Positions 1 to 7,251 of a DNA stretch of 12,214 nucleotides are shown here, one piece after another. A program made the translations under genes and the position numbers. Every line of letters begins with the position of its first letter. Position 1 is the stretch's first letter. The DNA comes from an uncultured Collinsella sp. Its GTDB lineage: Bacteria > Actinomycetota > Coriobacteriia > Coriobacteriales > Coriobacteriaceae. Under the pieces are notes generated by a model. The model had not been told where the DNA came from, searched no databases, and worked only from the letters and a program-made list of their open reading frames with translations. The stretch is from positions 1 through 12,214 of the forward strand of contig URZN01000014.1 in the NCBI GenBank assembly GCA_900552345.1, read 5' to 3'.

Positions 1-1145
1 ACGACCTAGAGATCATCGTCTCCAACACCACCGAGGCCGGTATCGCCTATGACCCGTCCTGCAAGGCCGACGACATGCCACCTGCGAGCTTCCCCGCCAA
101 GCTTGCCCAGGTGCTCCACACCCGCTGGGCTGCCGGTAAGCCGGGCGTCATCGTCCTCGCCTGCGAGCTCATCGATCACAACGGCGAGGAGTTGCTGCGC
201 ATCATGAACCAGTATGTGAGCGACTGGGGCTGGGAGGACGAGTTTGCGCAGTGGATGGCCAACGACTGCACCGTCTGCACCACGCTCGTCGACACCATCG
301 TGCCGGGCCGTATCCGCGACGCATCCGAGGCCGCCGCGGTGGCTGAGCGTCTGGGCTACGAGGATCCCTTCCTGGCCGTGCGCGAGCCCTTCCAGATGTG
401 GGGCATCCAGGGCGACGAGTCGCTTGCCGAGAAGCTTCCCTTTGTGAAGGCTGGTCTTCCGGGTGTCTTTGTGACTCCCGACGTCACCCCGTACAAAAAG
501 CGCAAGGTCCGCATCCTCAACGGTGCCCATACCGCCTTTGTTCCGGGCTCTTGGGTTGCCGGCTTTGATATCGTGCGCGACTGCATGCATGACGAGACCG
601 TTCGCGGCTTCATGAACACCATGCTCTACGACGAGGTCATTCCGACGCTTGCCGCCGACTTGGATGTCGAGGACTGCAAGGCCTTTGCCGCCGCCGTCGA
701 AAACCGCTTCGACAACCCGTTTATTGATCATGCGCTGCTCTCCATCTGCCTCAACTCCACGGCTAAGTGGCGCGCTCGTGACCTGCCCACGCTCAAGGAC
801 TACGTTGCCGAGACCGGCAACCTGCCCAAGTGTCTGGCGACGAGCCTCGCTACGCTCATCTCCTTCTACACGCAGGAGCTCGTGTCCCGCGAGGGCGACG
901 GCCTGCACCTGCGTCGCTCCGACGGCACCGAGTACACCGCTCAGGACGACGCCTTCGTGCTCGACTTCTACGCCGCCCATGCCGGCACCGACGATGCCCA
1001 GCTGGTGCACGATGTGCTCACCAACGAGCAAATGTGGGGCGAGGACCTTACGCAGATCGCAGGTCTTGAGGAGTTTGTCGTCAGCGCGCTCGCCGTCGTG
1101 CGTGCCGAGGGCGCCAAGCAGGCCTTCGCCAACGCTCAGGCGTAA
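1..1145 (+). CDS. uxaB: Tagaturonate reductase (altronate oxidoreductase), 3' part
   Basis: Partial gene, open from the window edge (reading frame begins at base 3) to TAA at 1143-1145; about 380 residues are visible. UxaB enzymes are usually about 480 residues, so roughly the first 100, with the nucleotide-binding fold, lie upstream. The visible protein opens with SNTTEAGIAYDP, a signature of the UxaB branch of the long-chain mannitol dehydrogenase family. The active-site Lys-x4-Asn-x2-His pattern is intact in KVRILNGAH (Lys at 504-506, Asn at 519-521, His at 528-530). Family knowledge: it reduces D-tagaturonate to D-altronate with NADH in the cytoplasm, the second step of galacturonate catabolism. 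The first internal ATG (75) is not the start because the signature precedes it. It lies 81 bp before uxaA with no terminator between, so the two are probably one transcript. A fructuronate reductase (UxuB) is the main alternative; the adjacent altronate dehydratase favours UxaB. Confidence 0.93.
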   Translation, partial: DLEIIVSNTTEAGIAYDPSCKADDMPPASFPAKLAQVLHTRWAAGKPGVIVLACELIDHNGEELLRIMNQYVSDWGWEDEFAQWMANDCTVCTTLVDTIVPGRIRDASEAAAVAERLGYEDPFLAVREPFQMWGIQGDESLAEKLPFVKAGLPGVFVTPDVTPYKKRKVRILNGAHTAFVPGSWVAGFDIVRDCMHDETVRGFMNTMLYDEVIPTLAADLDVEDCKAFAAAVENRFDNPFIDHALLSICLNSTAKWRARDLPTLKDYVAETGNLPKCLATSLATLISFYTQELVSREGDGLHLRRSDGTEYTAQDDAFVLDFYAAHAGTDDAQLVHDVLTNEQMWGEDLTQIAGLEEFVVSALAVVRAEGAKQAFANAQA

Positions 1146-1159
1146 ATTTCCGGCGCGGA

Positions 1160-1185
1160 CGCGGGTGCGGGACGGCGTGCCCGCG
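1160..1185 (+). other. GC-rich hairpin between uxaB and uxaA
   Basis: CGCGGGTGC at 1160-1168 can pair with GTGCCCGCG at 1177-1185, giving 9 bp including two G-U pairs around an 8-base loop. No run of T follows, so it does not look like an intrinsic terminator. It may only reflect local GC-richness, or it may stabilise the mRNA between the two genes. The rest of the gap holds nothing else apart from the uxaA ribosome binding site (AGGA at 1214-1217). Confidence 0.3.
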
Positions 1186-1226
1186 CCTCGACTTCTGCTC
1201 AACCTGTAGGGTTAGGACCATTTGCA

Positions 1227-2711
1227 ATGAACACTATCCAGATTAATCCGGCCGATAACGTGATTGTCGCGCTGTCGCCGCTTGCCAAGGGCACCGCCGT
1301 CGCGGTTCCCGGGGTGGGCGAGGTCGTGGCCGCGGAGGATATTCCGCAGGGTCATAAGATGGCCGTGCGCTCGATTGCCGCAGGGGAGGACGTCATCAAG
1401 TACGGCTTGCCCATCGGACACGTGACGGGCGATGTCCAGCCCGGTCAGTGGCTCCACACGCACAATGTGAAGACCAACCTTTCGGGCGAGGTCGAGTATA
1501 CCTACAACCCCACACATCCGGTCGTGGATCCCGTTGAGCCCGAGACCTTTATGGGGTTCCGCCGCGCCGACGGTCGTGCCGCGACGCGTAATGAGCTATG
1601 GATCATCCCCACGGTCGGCTGTGTCAACGAAGTCGCCCGTGCCATGTGTGAGCAGGCCCAGGATCTGGTCGATGGCTCGCTGGAGGGTGTTTACTACTTC
1701 CCGCATCCCTTTGGCTGCTCGCAGACCGGCGCCGACCATGCCCAGACGCGTCGTCTGCTGGTGGCGCTCTCGCGTCATCCTAATGCGGCCGGCGTGCTAT
1801 TCCTGTCGCTCGGTTGCGAGAACTGCACGCATCAGCAGGTGCTCGACGAGCTCGGTGACTTCGACCACGAGCGCGTCCGCTTCCTCACCTGCCAGGACGT
1901 CGCCGACGAGCAGATCGAGGGGCACAAGATTCTGTCCGAGCTGGCTGACCTGGCCAAGCAAGCAAAGCGTGAGCCCATTCCGGCCTCCGAGCTGGTCATT
2001 GGTCTTAAGTGTGGCGGCTCTGACGGCCTTTCGGGCATTACCGCCAACCCCACGATCGGTCGCGTGAGCGATATGGTCGTCGCCCGCGGCGGCACGTCGG
2101 TGCTTACCGAGGTGCCCGAGATGTTTGGCGCGGAGAGCATCCTGCTTGACCGTTGCGAGAACGAGCAGGTCTTTAACGCTGCCTCCGACATGCTCAATGG
2201 CTTTAAGGACTACTTTATTAGCCATGGCGAGGTGGTCTACGAGAACCCGAGTCCCGGTAACAAGGACGGCGGTATTACCACGCTCGAGGACAAGAGTTGC
2301 GGCTGCGTGCAGAAGGGTGGCTCTGCACCCATCGTCGACGTGCTGCCGTATGCCGGTCAGGTCACCAAGCATGGCCTGAACATGCTGTGCGGCCCGGGCA
2401 ACGACATGGTATCCACCACGGCGTTGACGGCTGCTGGCTGCCACGTGATTCTGTTCTCGACTGGACGCGGCACGCCGTTTGGCGCGCCGGCGCCTACGCT
2501 CAAGGTGTTCACCAATCAGCGTCTGTGCGACCACAAGGCCAACTGGATGGACTTTAACGCCGGCGTGATTGCCACGGGTGAGCGCACGCTCGACGAGGCC
2601 GCCCGCGATTTGTACCAGCTGGTGCTACAGACGGCGAGCGGTAAGCTCACGAGTGCCGAGCGCCGTGGCTGTCACGAGATCAGTATCTGGAAGGACGGCG
2701 TCTGCTTGTAG
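1227..2711 (+). CDS. uxaA: Altronate dehydratase
   Basis: A 494-residue protein, essentially the length of full-length UxaA enzymes (about 495). It converts D-altronate to 2-keto-3-deoxy-D-gluconate in the cytoplasm, directly after UxaB in galacturonate catabolism; the family depends on a divalent metal, usually iron or manganese. Residues about 8-85 form the small N-terminal SAF domain, ending near WLHTHNVKTNL. Residues about 105-494 are the D-galactarate dehydratase/altronate hydrolase domain, with GFRRADGRAATRN (110-122), GCSQTGADH (163-171), GCENCTHQQ (196-204), LKCGGSDGLSGITANP (260-275), NKDGGITTLEDKSCGC (345-360) and GTPFGAPAPTLKVFTN (415-430). The ATG at 1227 follows AGGA at 1214-1217 with 9-base spacing. 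The gene ends in TAG and a strong terminator follows. Galactarate dehydratase (GarD) shares the domain, but the pairing with UxaB supports altronate as substrate. Confidence 0.95.
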   Translation: MNTIQINPADNVIVALSPLAKGTAVAVPGVGEVVAAEDIPQGHKMAVRSIAAGEDVIKYGLPIGHVTGDVQPGQWLHTHNVKTNLSGEVEYTYNPTHPVVDPVEPETFMGFRRADGRAATRNELWIIPTVGCVNEVARAMCEQAQDLVDGSLEGVYYFPHPFGCSQTGADHAQTRRLLVALSRHPNAAGVLFLSLGCENCTHQQVLDELGDFDHERVRFLTCQDVADEQIEGHKILSELADLAKQAKREPIPASELVIGLKCGGSDGLSGITANPTIGRVSDMVVARGGTSVLTEVPEMFGAESILLDRCENEQVFNAASDMLNGFKDYFISHGEVVYENPSPGNKDGGITTLEDKSCGCVQKGGSAPIVDVLPYAGQVTKHGLNMLCGPGNDMVSTTALTAAGCHVILFSTGRGTPFGAPAPTLKVFTNQRLCDHKANWMDFNAGVIATGERTLDEAARDLYQLVLQTASGKLTSAERRGCHEISIWKDGVCL

Positions 2712-2727
2712 CGGCAAGTGCGCCCAA

Positions 2728-2741
2728 ACATAGCGCTATGT
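2728..2741. repeat. 14-bp perfect palindrome downstream of uxaA
   Basis: ACATAGCGCTATGT reads the same on both strands and lies 16 bases after the uxaA stop and just before the terminator stem. As RNA it could form only a very tight hairpin. As DNA it could be a dimeric-protein site, but nothing nearby repeats it. Its role is unknown. Confidence 0.4.
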
Positions 2742-2746
2742 CGTCT

Positions 2747-2779
2747 GCCCCGTTGGGAGTGATCCCGGCGGGGCTTTTT
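2747..2779 (+). terminator. Rho-independent terminator after uxaA
   Basis: GCCCCGTTGGGA (2747-2758) pairs with TCCCGGCGGGGC (2763-2774): 12 bp, including two U-G pairs, closed by a GTGA tetraloop and followed at once by five T residues (2775-2779). This is a textbook intrinsic terminator and should end the uxaB-uxaA transcript, separating it from the transporter gene. Confidence 0.92.
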
Positions 2780-2812
2780 CGCTTCGTGGTTAAGTGAATA
2801 TGTTGGAAAATC

Positions 2813-2828
2813 TGATAAACGTTCACCT
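2813..2828. promoter_or_regulatory. Operator-like site 1 (distal)
   Basis: Contains AAACGTTCACCT, the first of five copies of AACGTTCACC in the window. Against the symmetric ideal AGGTGAACGTTCACCT (built from the five copies) the right half GTTCACCT is perfect and the left half TGATAAAC is degenerate. The centre lies 121 bp upstream of site 2. CACCTAT at 2824-2830 is also repeated inverted as ATAGGTG at 2869-2875. The central ACGT with flanking symmetry resembles LacI-family operators; the regulator itself is not in the window. Confidence 0.55.
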
Positions 2829-2893
2829 ATCTCATGGCTGTCCAGCATGGCACCCTTACCAGCAGAAAATAGGTGTGAGGATCTCAATTGTGT

Positions 2894-2922
2894 CCGTTCG
2901 GCGGTAAAAATCGACCGTTCGG
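2894..2922. promoter_or_regulatory. CCGTTCGG direct repeat, possible activator site
   Basis: CCGTTCGG occurs at 2894-2901 and again at 2915-2922, a start-to-start distance of 21 bp or two helical turns. The proximal copy begins 28 bp upstream of the proposed -35 hexamer (2943). A seven-of-eight match, CCGTTCGC at 10159-10166, begins 27 bp upstream of the proposed -35 before the GH105 gene. Spacing and placement are what an upstream-bound activator would use. The word is short and CCGTTCG also occurs by chance inside uxaB near base 599, so this is tentative. Confidence 0.35.
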
Positions 2923-2933
2923 GGATAATATGC

Positions 2934-2949
2934 AAGTGAACGTTCACCT
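2934..2949. promoter_or_regulatory. Operator-like site 2 (best match)
   Basis: AAGTGAACGTTCACCT contains the perfect 12-bp palindrome GTGAACGTTCAC (2936-2947) and is the closest of the five copies to the symmetric ideal, with one mismatch in 16. The right half supplies the proposed -35 hexamer TTCACC (2943-2948), so a bound repressor would block RNA polymerase. The centre lies 40 bp from the centre of site 3. Confidence 0.75.
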
Positions 2950-2971
2950 GTCATAAGCAATCGCGCATAAT
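2943..2971 (+). promoter_or_regulatory. Predicted promoter of the transporter gene
   Basis: TTCACC (2943-2948; four of six against TTGACA) and CATAAT (2966-2971; five of six against TATAAT) are separated by 17 bases. Transcription would start near 2978, inside operator site 3, leaving a leader of about 90 bases before the ATG at 3067. A competing -10-like GATAAT at 2924-2929 has no convincing -35 upstream. Confidence 0.5.
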
Positions 2972-2973
2972 CT

Positions 2974-2995
2974 AACTAAACGTTCACCCTGAACG
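2974..2995. promoter_or_regulatory. Operator-like site 3, over the predicted start of transcription
   Basis: AACTAAACGTTCACCC (2974-2989) is the third copy of the motif, with the right half conserved and the left half weak. Its CGTTCA (2981-2986) is also repeated inverted as TGAACG (2990-2995) with a 3-base spacer, so the site may offer two overlapping symmetric arrangements. It covers the expected transcription start of the transporter gene. Confidence 0.6.
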
Positions 2996-3066
2996 CTGGG
3001 CAGACAGATGTCAGTGTGGACTCCAATGTCTTGCTGCAAGACAATCGAGAAAAGAGAGGGAGCTCG

Positions 3067-4626
3067 ATGACTAATAAGATCGGAAAAAAGCGTAAGATCA
3101 CATTCTGGACGCGCTTGGGCTTTGGTATGGGCGGTATGCTCAATTCCGGTGCCCTGACCTTTACGCACAGCTACATGGTGCTGTTCCTGTCCACGGAGTG
3201 TGGCCTGTCCGCAGGCGAGGCTGCACTGATCAGCTCGTTTGCCATCTATGTCAACGCTATTCTTTGCCCGCTGATGGGCTTTGTGGCCGATAACTTCTAT
3301 GCCACCAAGATTGGCCGCATCTTTGGTCGTCGTCGTTTCTGGATCTTGCTGGCCATCCCGATGATGATCGCCGAGCCGCTCATCTTCGTGGCTACGCCGT
3401 TTGGCTTCCCGTACTACTTTGTGCTGTACCTGATCTACAACGTCGCGTATACGTTCTGCACCGCCAACCTGTCGCCGCTTACCATCGAGATGACCGACGA
3501 CTTCAAGGAGCGTACGTACCTCACCGGCTACAAGCATCTCTTTGGTAACGCCGCCGGCTTCCTGATGGCTGCACTTGTGGGCTTCGGCTTTGGCACCTTC
3601 GGCGAGACCAACCCGTTCAGCTACTTCATCATCGCTACGATCAACGCTTCGGTCATGGCAATCTCGCTGCTTTGTGTGTACCTGTCCACGTGGGAGCACA
3701 CCCCCGAGGAGGTCGCTCAGGAGAAGATCGAGAGCGTCGGCGAGGGTATCAAGAAGTTCTTCATCGACGTAATCTCCACCTTCCGCAACAAGTCCTTCCG
3801 CAAGGTCCTGTACGCACAGGTCTCCACGAAGCTCGCTGCTGCCTGCTGGTCTGCCTGCCTGTCCTTCTTCATCGTCTACTGCCTGCAGATTCCTAAGTCC
3901 TACGAGTCCGTGATGGAGATGCCTGGCAAGGTCGTCGCTATCGTCTGCACCGCCATCTGGGTCGCTCTCATGGCCAAGAAGGGCTTCCACAAGTCTTGGT
4001 ACCTCGCAAATGTCGGTTGCGCTGCGTGCATCATCGCCTACAACTACTTCGCCTTTGGTCAGATCAATGGCACCTCCACGGTCGCCATCGCCATGATCGC
4101 CTACCCCATCATCTTCGCCATCTGGAAGTTCTTCTACGTCGGCTTCCAGTACCTGCCCGATGTTCTGCTCAACTACATCCCCGATGTCGATGAGCTCATC
4201 ACCCTGCGTCGTCGCGAGGGCATCTACAGCTCCGCTCAGCAGCTCTGCCAGCAGATCGCCCAGGCTATCGCCGTCAACGTGTGGGCTATCGTCCTTGCTG
4301 CCTCCGGCTTCATTCAGACCGCCGGCAATAGCGACGCCGTGACCCAGCCCGCTACCGTGCCTCTGTATATCTGCGGCTACATGATCATCGGCTGCGCCGG
4401 CTTCTTCCTGCTTGCGGCCGTCCTTGCCCGCGGCATCAAGATCGACAAGGAGCAGTGCGACGTCCTTTGCGACGAGATTCACCGAGTCAAGGAGGGTGGC
4501 AAGATGGCCGACGTCAAGCCCGAGGTCAAGGCGCTTTGCGAGGAGCTCTCCGGCTTTAAGTACGAGGACTGCTTTGCCCACAACAACGTTGGCTTCCAGG
4601 ACGGTAGCGTAACTCCCGCCGAGTAA
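3067..4626 (+). CDS. GPH-family (MFS-2) sugar:cation symporter
   Basis: A 519-residue integral membrane protein of the glycoside-pentoside-hexuronide:cation symporter family (MelB/YicJ-like), with about 12 hydrophobic segments. Family marks are GFVADNFYATKIGRIFGRRR (71-90), matching the loop 2-3 signature G-x3-D-x5-K-x-GR, and RRREGIYSSAQQL (381-393), matching the conserved RREG of the second half. After the last membrane segment (about 433-455) there is a charged cytoplasmic tail of about 60 residues. The start is ATG 3067, preceded by GAGAGGGA (3054-3061) at 5-base spacing; in-frame GTG 3016 has no such site. It sits alone between a terminator upstream and its own terminator, behind three operator-like sites. 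The neighbouring cytoplasmic pectin enzymes suggest that it imports oligogalacturonides or rhamnogalacturonan fragments; the substrate and coupling ion are inferred. Confidence 0.88.
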   Translation: MTNKIGKKRKITFWTRLGFGMGGMLNSGALTFTHSYMVLFLSTECGLSAGEAALISSFAIYVNAILCPLMGFVADNFYATKIGRIFGRRRFWILLAIPMMIAEPLIFVATPFGFPYYFVLYLIYNVAYTFCTANLSPLTIEMTDDFKERTYLTGYKHLFGNAAGFLMAALVGFGFGTFGETNPFSYFIIATINASVMAISLLCVYLSTWEHTPEEVAQEKIESVGEGIKKFFIDVISTFRNKSFRKVLYAQVSTKLAAACWSACLSFFIVYCLQIPKSYESVMEMPGKVVAIVCTAIWVALMAKKGFHKSWYLANVGCAACIIAYNYFAFGQINGTSTVAIAMIAYPIIFAIWKFFYVGFQYLPDVLLNYIPDVDELITLRRREGIYSSAQQLCQQIAQAIAVNVWAIVLAASGFIQTAGNSDAVTQPATVPLYICGYMIIGCAGFFLLAAVLARGIKIDKEQCDVLCDEIHRVKEGGKMADVKPEVKALCEELSGFKYEDCFAHNNVGFQDGSVTPAE

Positions 4627-4649
4627 GGCCGACATATCGTCCAAATCAC

Positions 4650-4693
4650 AGGGCCGTGCCACCGGAATTCCGCCGGCAGGCACGGCCCTTTTT
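4650..4693 (+). terminator. Rho-independent terminator after the transporter gene
   Basis: AGGGCCGTGCC (4650-4660) pairs perfectly with GGCACGGCCCT (4679-4689), 11 bp, and T continues through 4693. The loop contains a further small CGG-AATT-CCG hairpin. It lies 23 bases after the transporter stop and should end most transcription there, so the GH28 gene needs read-through or its own promoter. Confidence 0.9.
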
Positions 4694-4701
4694 CAACAGC
4701 G

Positions 4702-4707
4702 TACAAT
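4702..4707 (+). promoter_or_regulatory. Weak -10-like hexamer before the GH28 gene
   Basis: TACAAT (five of six against TATAAT) lies between the transporter terminator and the GH28 start codon. The position where a -35 hexamer is expected falls in the terminator stem and does not resemble TTGACA. No AACGTTCACC motif is present in this gap. It is the only promoter-like element seen in front of the GH28-to-esterase run. Confidence 0.2.
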
Positions 4708-4741
4708 TTGCCTTTAGAGCATCTTTTTGAGGGAGAAACCC

Positions 4742-6337
4742 ATGGAGACGGACGTTATCTGGCGCAACGCGCGCGCGGCGGTTATCGAGCTTGACGACGG
4801 CGGTTACTTTACCTGCGCCGATACGTGGGAGATCTTTGTCAACGACGAGCCCGCCGGTACCACGAATACGGTCGAGACCTATGTCGACGGCCTGACCCCC
4901 GGCAAGCGCAACCTGGTTCGTTTTGTTTGTGGCGAGCGTGAGCTGAGCGTAGGTGTCACCACGCCGGCTGAGCCCTTTACCATCAACGTTCGCGACTGTG
5001 GCGCCAAGGGCGATGCCGAGCATGATGACACCACCAACATCCAGGCTGCCATCATGGCCTGCCCCAAGGGTGGCCGCGTGCTGATCCCCGCCGGTAGTTA
5101 TCGCATCAAGTCTCTCTTTCTTAAGAGCAATATCAACATCGAGCTCGCCGAGGGAGCGGTGCTGCTGGCCCGCCACGATCGTGCCTCGCTTGCCTACATT
5201 CCGGGCACGGTCACGGGCAACGAGGGTGCCGGGTATGCCGGCACCGATATGCTGCCCCTGGGCCGCTGGGAGGGCGAGAGCTTCTCGACCTACTGCTCTA
5301 CCTTTACGGGTCTGAGCGTGCACGACGTGTGCATCTATGGTCGCGGCGCGATCGACGGTCAGACTGATTTTGCCGAGGACAACTGGTGGAACAAGGACTT
5401 TAAGAACATCTTTCGCCCGGAGGAGGGCCGTGAGGTCGCCCGCCCGCGCATGATCTTCCTATCCGAGTGTGAGAACGTGAGCTTGGCCGGCTTCACCGTG
5501 CGCAATAGCCCGGCGTGGAACATCCACCCCATCCTGTGCGAGCACGTCGATGCGCTCTGCCTGTCCATCGAGGGTCCCAAGAACTCCCACAACACCGACG
5601 GCTTCGATCCTGAGAGCTGCGGCTTTGTCCGCATCTTGGGCTGCCAGTTCTCGGTGGGCGACGACTGCATCGCCATCAAGAGCGGCAAGCTGGGTATTGA
5701 GCCCGAGCTTCGTCCCGCCACGCACGACGTGCTGATCTCTCACTGCTACATGCACGATGGTCACGGCGCCGTGGTCCTGGGTTCAGAGGCTGCCGGCGGC
5801 ATCAAGGACCTTACCGTGAGCAAGTGCCTCTTTGAGCGCACCGACCGCGGCCTGCGCGTCAAGACCCGCCGCGGGCGCGGCAAGGATGCCGTCAACGAGG
5901 GCATTACCTTTGAGCACATTCGCATGGATGAGGTGCTCACGCCCTTCGTGGTCAACTCCTTCTACTTCTGCGACAAGGACGGCAAGACCGATTACGTGCA
6001 GTCTCGCGAGACGCTGCCTGTCGACGACCGCACGCCCGGCTTTGGTGCCACGACGTTTAGCGATATCGAGGCCACCAACTGCCATGCTGCCGCGGCCTAT
6101 ATCACGGGTCTGCCCGAGAGCAAGGTGACGCGTCTGACGTTCCAAGACGTTCACGTGACCTTTGCCGACGATGCCGAGCCCTTTGTCCCGGCCATGGCCT
6201 GCGGCGTTGAGCCCATGGTGCGTCAGGGCATCATTGCGCAAAACGTCAAGGTGCTCGACCTGCAAAATGTGGTGATCGAGGGCCAGGACGGCGAGGAGCT
6301 GCAGCTCCAGAACGTCGACAAGGTTGTCCGTTCCTAA
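4742..6337 (+). CDS. GH28 polygalacturonase, probably cytoplasmic and exo-acting
   Basis: A 531-residue glycoside hydrolase family 28 protein that hydrolyses alpha-1,4 bonds between galacturonate units. All four family motifs are present: NTDG (284-287), GDD (306-308), GHG (340-342) and RVK (372-374). Predicted catalytic acids are Asp286, Asp307 and Asp308, with His341, Arg372 and Lys374 in the subsites. Residues about 1-80 look like a small fibronectin-III-type beta domain, as in exo-polygalacturonosidases; the right-handed beta-helix begins near FTINVRDCGAKGD (79-91) and runs to the end. No signal peptide or transmembrane segment is seen, so it probably acts on imported oligosaccharides. 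The ATG at 4742 follows GAGGGAGA (4729-4736) at 5 bases; in-frame TTG 4727 lies upstream of that site. Exo-action is inferred from the domain layout; a rhamnogalacturonan or xylogalacturonan specificity cannot be excluded. Confidence 0.92.
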   Translation: METDVIWRNARAAVIELDDGGYFTCADTWEIFVNDEPAGTTNTVETYVDGLTPGKRNLVRFVCGERELSVGVTTPAEPFTINVRDCGAKGDAEHDDTTNIQAAIMACPKGGRVLIPAGSYRIKSLFLKSNINIELAEGAVLLARHDRASLAYIPGTVTGNEGAGYAGTDMLPLGRWEGESFSTYCSTFTGLSVHDVCIYGRGAIDGQTDFAEDNWWNKDFKNIFRPEEGREVARPRMIFLSECENVSLAGFTVRNSPAWNIHPILCEHVDALCLSIEGPKNSHNTDGFDPESCGFVRILGCQFSVGDDCIAIKSGKLGIEPELRPATHDVLISHCYMHDGHGAVVLGSEAAGGIKDLTVSKCLFERTDRGLRVKTRRGRGKDAVNEGITFEHIRMDEVLTPFVVNSFYFCDKDGKTDYVQSRETLPVDDRTPGFGATTFSDIEATNCHAAAAYITGLPESKVTRLTFQDVHVTFADDAEPFVPAMACGVEPMVRQGIIAQNVKVLDLQNVVIEGQDGEELQLQNVDKVVRS

Positions 6338-6352
6338 CTCGGGTTGATGACC

Positions 6353-6389
6353 AGGGCTGCATTGTCGGATAAATCGGCAATGCAGCCCT
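6353..6389 (+). other. 12-bp perfect hairpin between GH28 and esterase genes
   Basis: AGGGCTGCATTG (6353-6364) is perfectly complementary to CAATGCAGCCCT (6378-6389) across a 13-base loop. It starts 16 bases after the GH28 stop. Only two T residues follow before TGCGATACGG, so it is at best a weak terminator. It could instead act as a 3'-end stabiliser or partial attenuator lowering expression of the downstream esterases. Confidence 0.6.
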
Positions 6390-6441
6390 TGTGCGATACG
6401 GCCGTGTGCGCTGCGCTACGCATCATGGTGAAAGGGAATAC

Positions 6442-7251
6442 ATGCTCAATAAAACGATTCCTGTCGGGGTCGATGGCTCGTCTGCCACGATTACGTCTTA
6501 TGTTTTTGCCCCGACCGAAGATGCTTATGCTTTAAAACCGCTGCCTGCAGTTGTGGTCGTGCCAGGAGGCGGCTACGATCACGTTTCGCCGCGCGAAGGC
6601 GAGCCGGTAGCGCTCCGTTTGTTGGCGATGGGCTACCAAGCGTTTGTGCTGAACTACTCGGTTGCTCCGGCTGTCTATCCGCTGGCATTGCAAGAACTCG
6701 CGCGGGCGGTCGATACCGTCCGAGGCCATGCGGCAGAGTACTGTGTCGATCCTGATCGGATTACGGTCATGGGTTTTTCGGCCGGTGGGCATCTAGTTGG
6801 CTTGCTCGGGGCGCTTTGGGACCAACCCTGGCTTGCAGAGTCGATTGCGGCATCTCCTGAGTCGATTCGGCCTGACGCACTTTGCTTGGGCTATCCGGTC
6901 GTAAGCTCGGGGGCCTATGCTCATCGTGGTTCATTTGAACACCTAACGGGTGCCGATGGCGCTTTGGCTCAAAAGTTGTCGATCGAGAATATGGTGGGCG
7001 AGGGCTTCCCCCGTACGTTCTTGTGGCATACCGCCGAGGATGCATCGGTACCAGTTCAAAATAGCCTCCTTCTTGCGCAGGCTCTTGCCGACCACGGGAT
7101 TGGCTTTAGCCTACATGTCTTTCCGCATGGAAAGCATGGGGCATCGCTCGCCACGGCCCTAACGGCATTTAAGGGCTGCGCCGAGCATATTCAGCCACAA
7201 GTTCAGGGCTGGCCTGAACAGTTCGCTTCCTGGGAGCGTGATGGACGATGA
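6442..7251 (+). CDS. Alpha/beta-hydrolase carbohydrate esterase (acetylesterase-like)
   Basis: A 269-residue single-domain alpha/beta hydrolase of the BD-FAE/acetylxylan-esterase type. PGGGYDHVS (41-49) is the HGGG-like oxyanion loop, GFSAGGH (111-117) gives nucleophile Ser113, HTAEDASVP (196-204) gives Asp200, and FPHGKHG (227-233) gives His232. No signal peptide is seen, so it should act in the cytoplasm. The start is ATG 6442 with AAAGGGA (6431-6437) in front; in-frame GTG 6391 has no such site. The stop overlaps the next start by ATGA (7248-7251), indicating translational coupling with the pectin methylesterase fusion. Context suggests removal of acetyl groups from imported pectic oligosaccharides; a feruloyl or other ester substrate is possible. 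Codon use looks less biased (TTG and CGG codons are frequent) than in the transporter gene, fitting lower expression or different ancestry. Confidence 0.85.
   Translation: MLNKTIPVGVDGSSATITSYVFAPTEDAYALKPLPAVVVVPGGGYDHVSPREGEPVALRLLAMGYQAFVLNYSVAPAVYPLALQELARAVDTVRGHAAEYCVDPDRITVMGFSAGGHLVGLLGALWDQPWLAESIAASPESIRPDALCLGYPVVSSGAYAHRGSFEHLTGADGALAQKLSIENMVGEGFPRTFLWHTAEDASVPVQNSLLLAQALADHGIGFSLHVFPHGKHGASLATALTAFKGCAEHIQPQVQGWPEQFASWERDGR

Noticed and set aside
6..1202. Long open frame on the minus strand opposite uxaB (398 codons)
   Set aside because: It mirrors the high-GC codon pattern of uxaB, shows no recognisable family motif, and uxaB carries intact catalytic motifs on the other strand.
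2824..2875. CACCTAT and ATAGGTG inverted pair as an RNA hairpin
   Set aside because: Seven pairs across a 38-base loop is too weak to call a structure, and it lies upstream of the predicted transcription start; it is only noted with operator site 1.
2924..2929. GATAAT as the transporter -10 box
   Set aside because: No reasonable -35 hexamer lies 16-18 bases upstream, whereas CATAAT at 2966 pairs with TTCACC at 2943 at 17-base spacing.
2672..2947. 91-codon minus-strand frame across the uxaA-transporter gap
   Set aside because: It covers the terminator and operators, overlaps the uxaA 3' end, has no ribosome binding site that I can see, and its product resembles no known protein.
2944..4683. 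579-codon minus-strand frame opposite the transporter
   Set aside because: It spans the transporter gene and its terminator stem; the translation is low-complexity and D/G/V/A-rich without family motifs, as expected of an antisense shadow.
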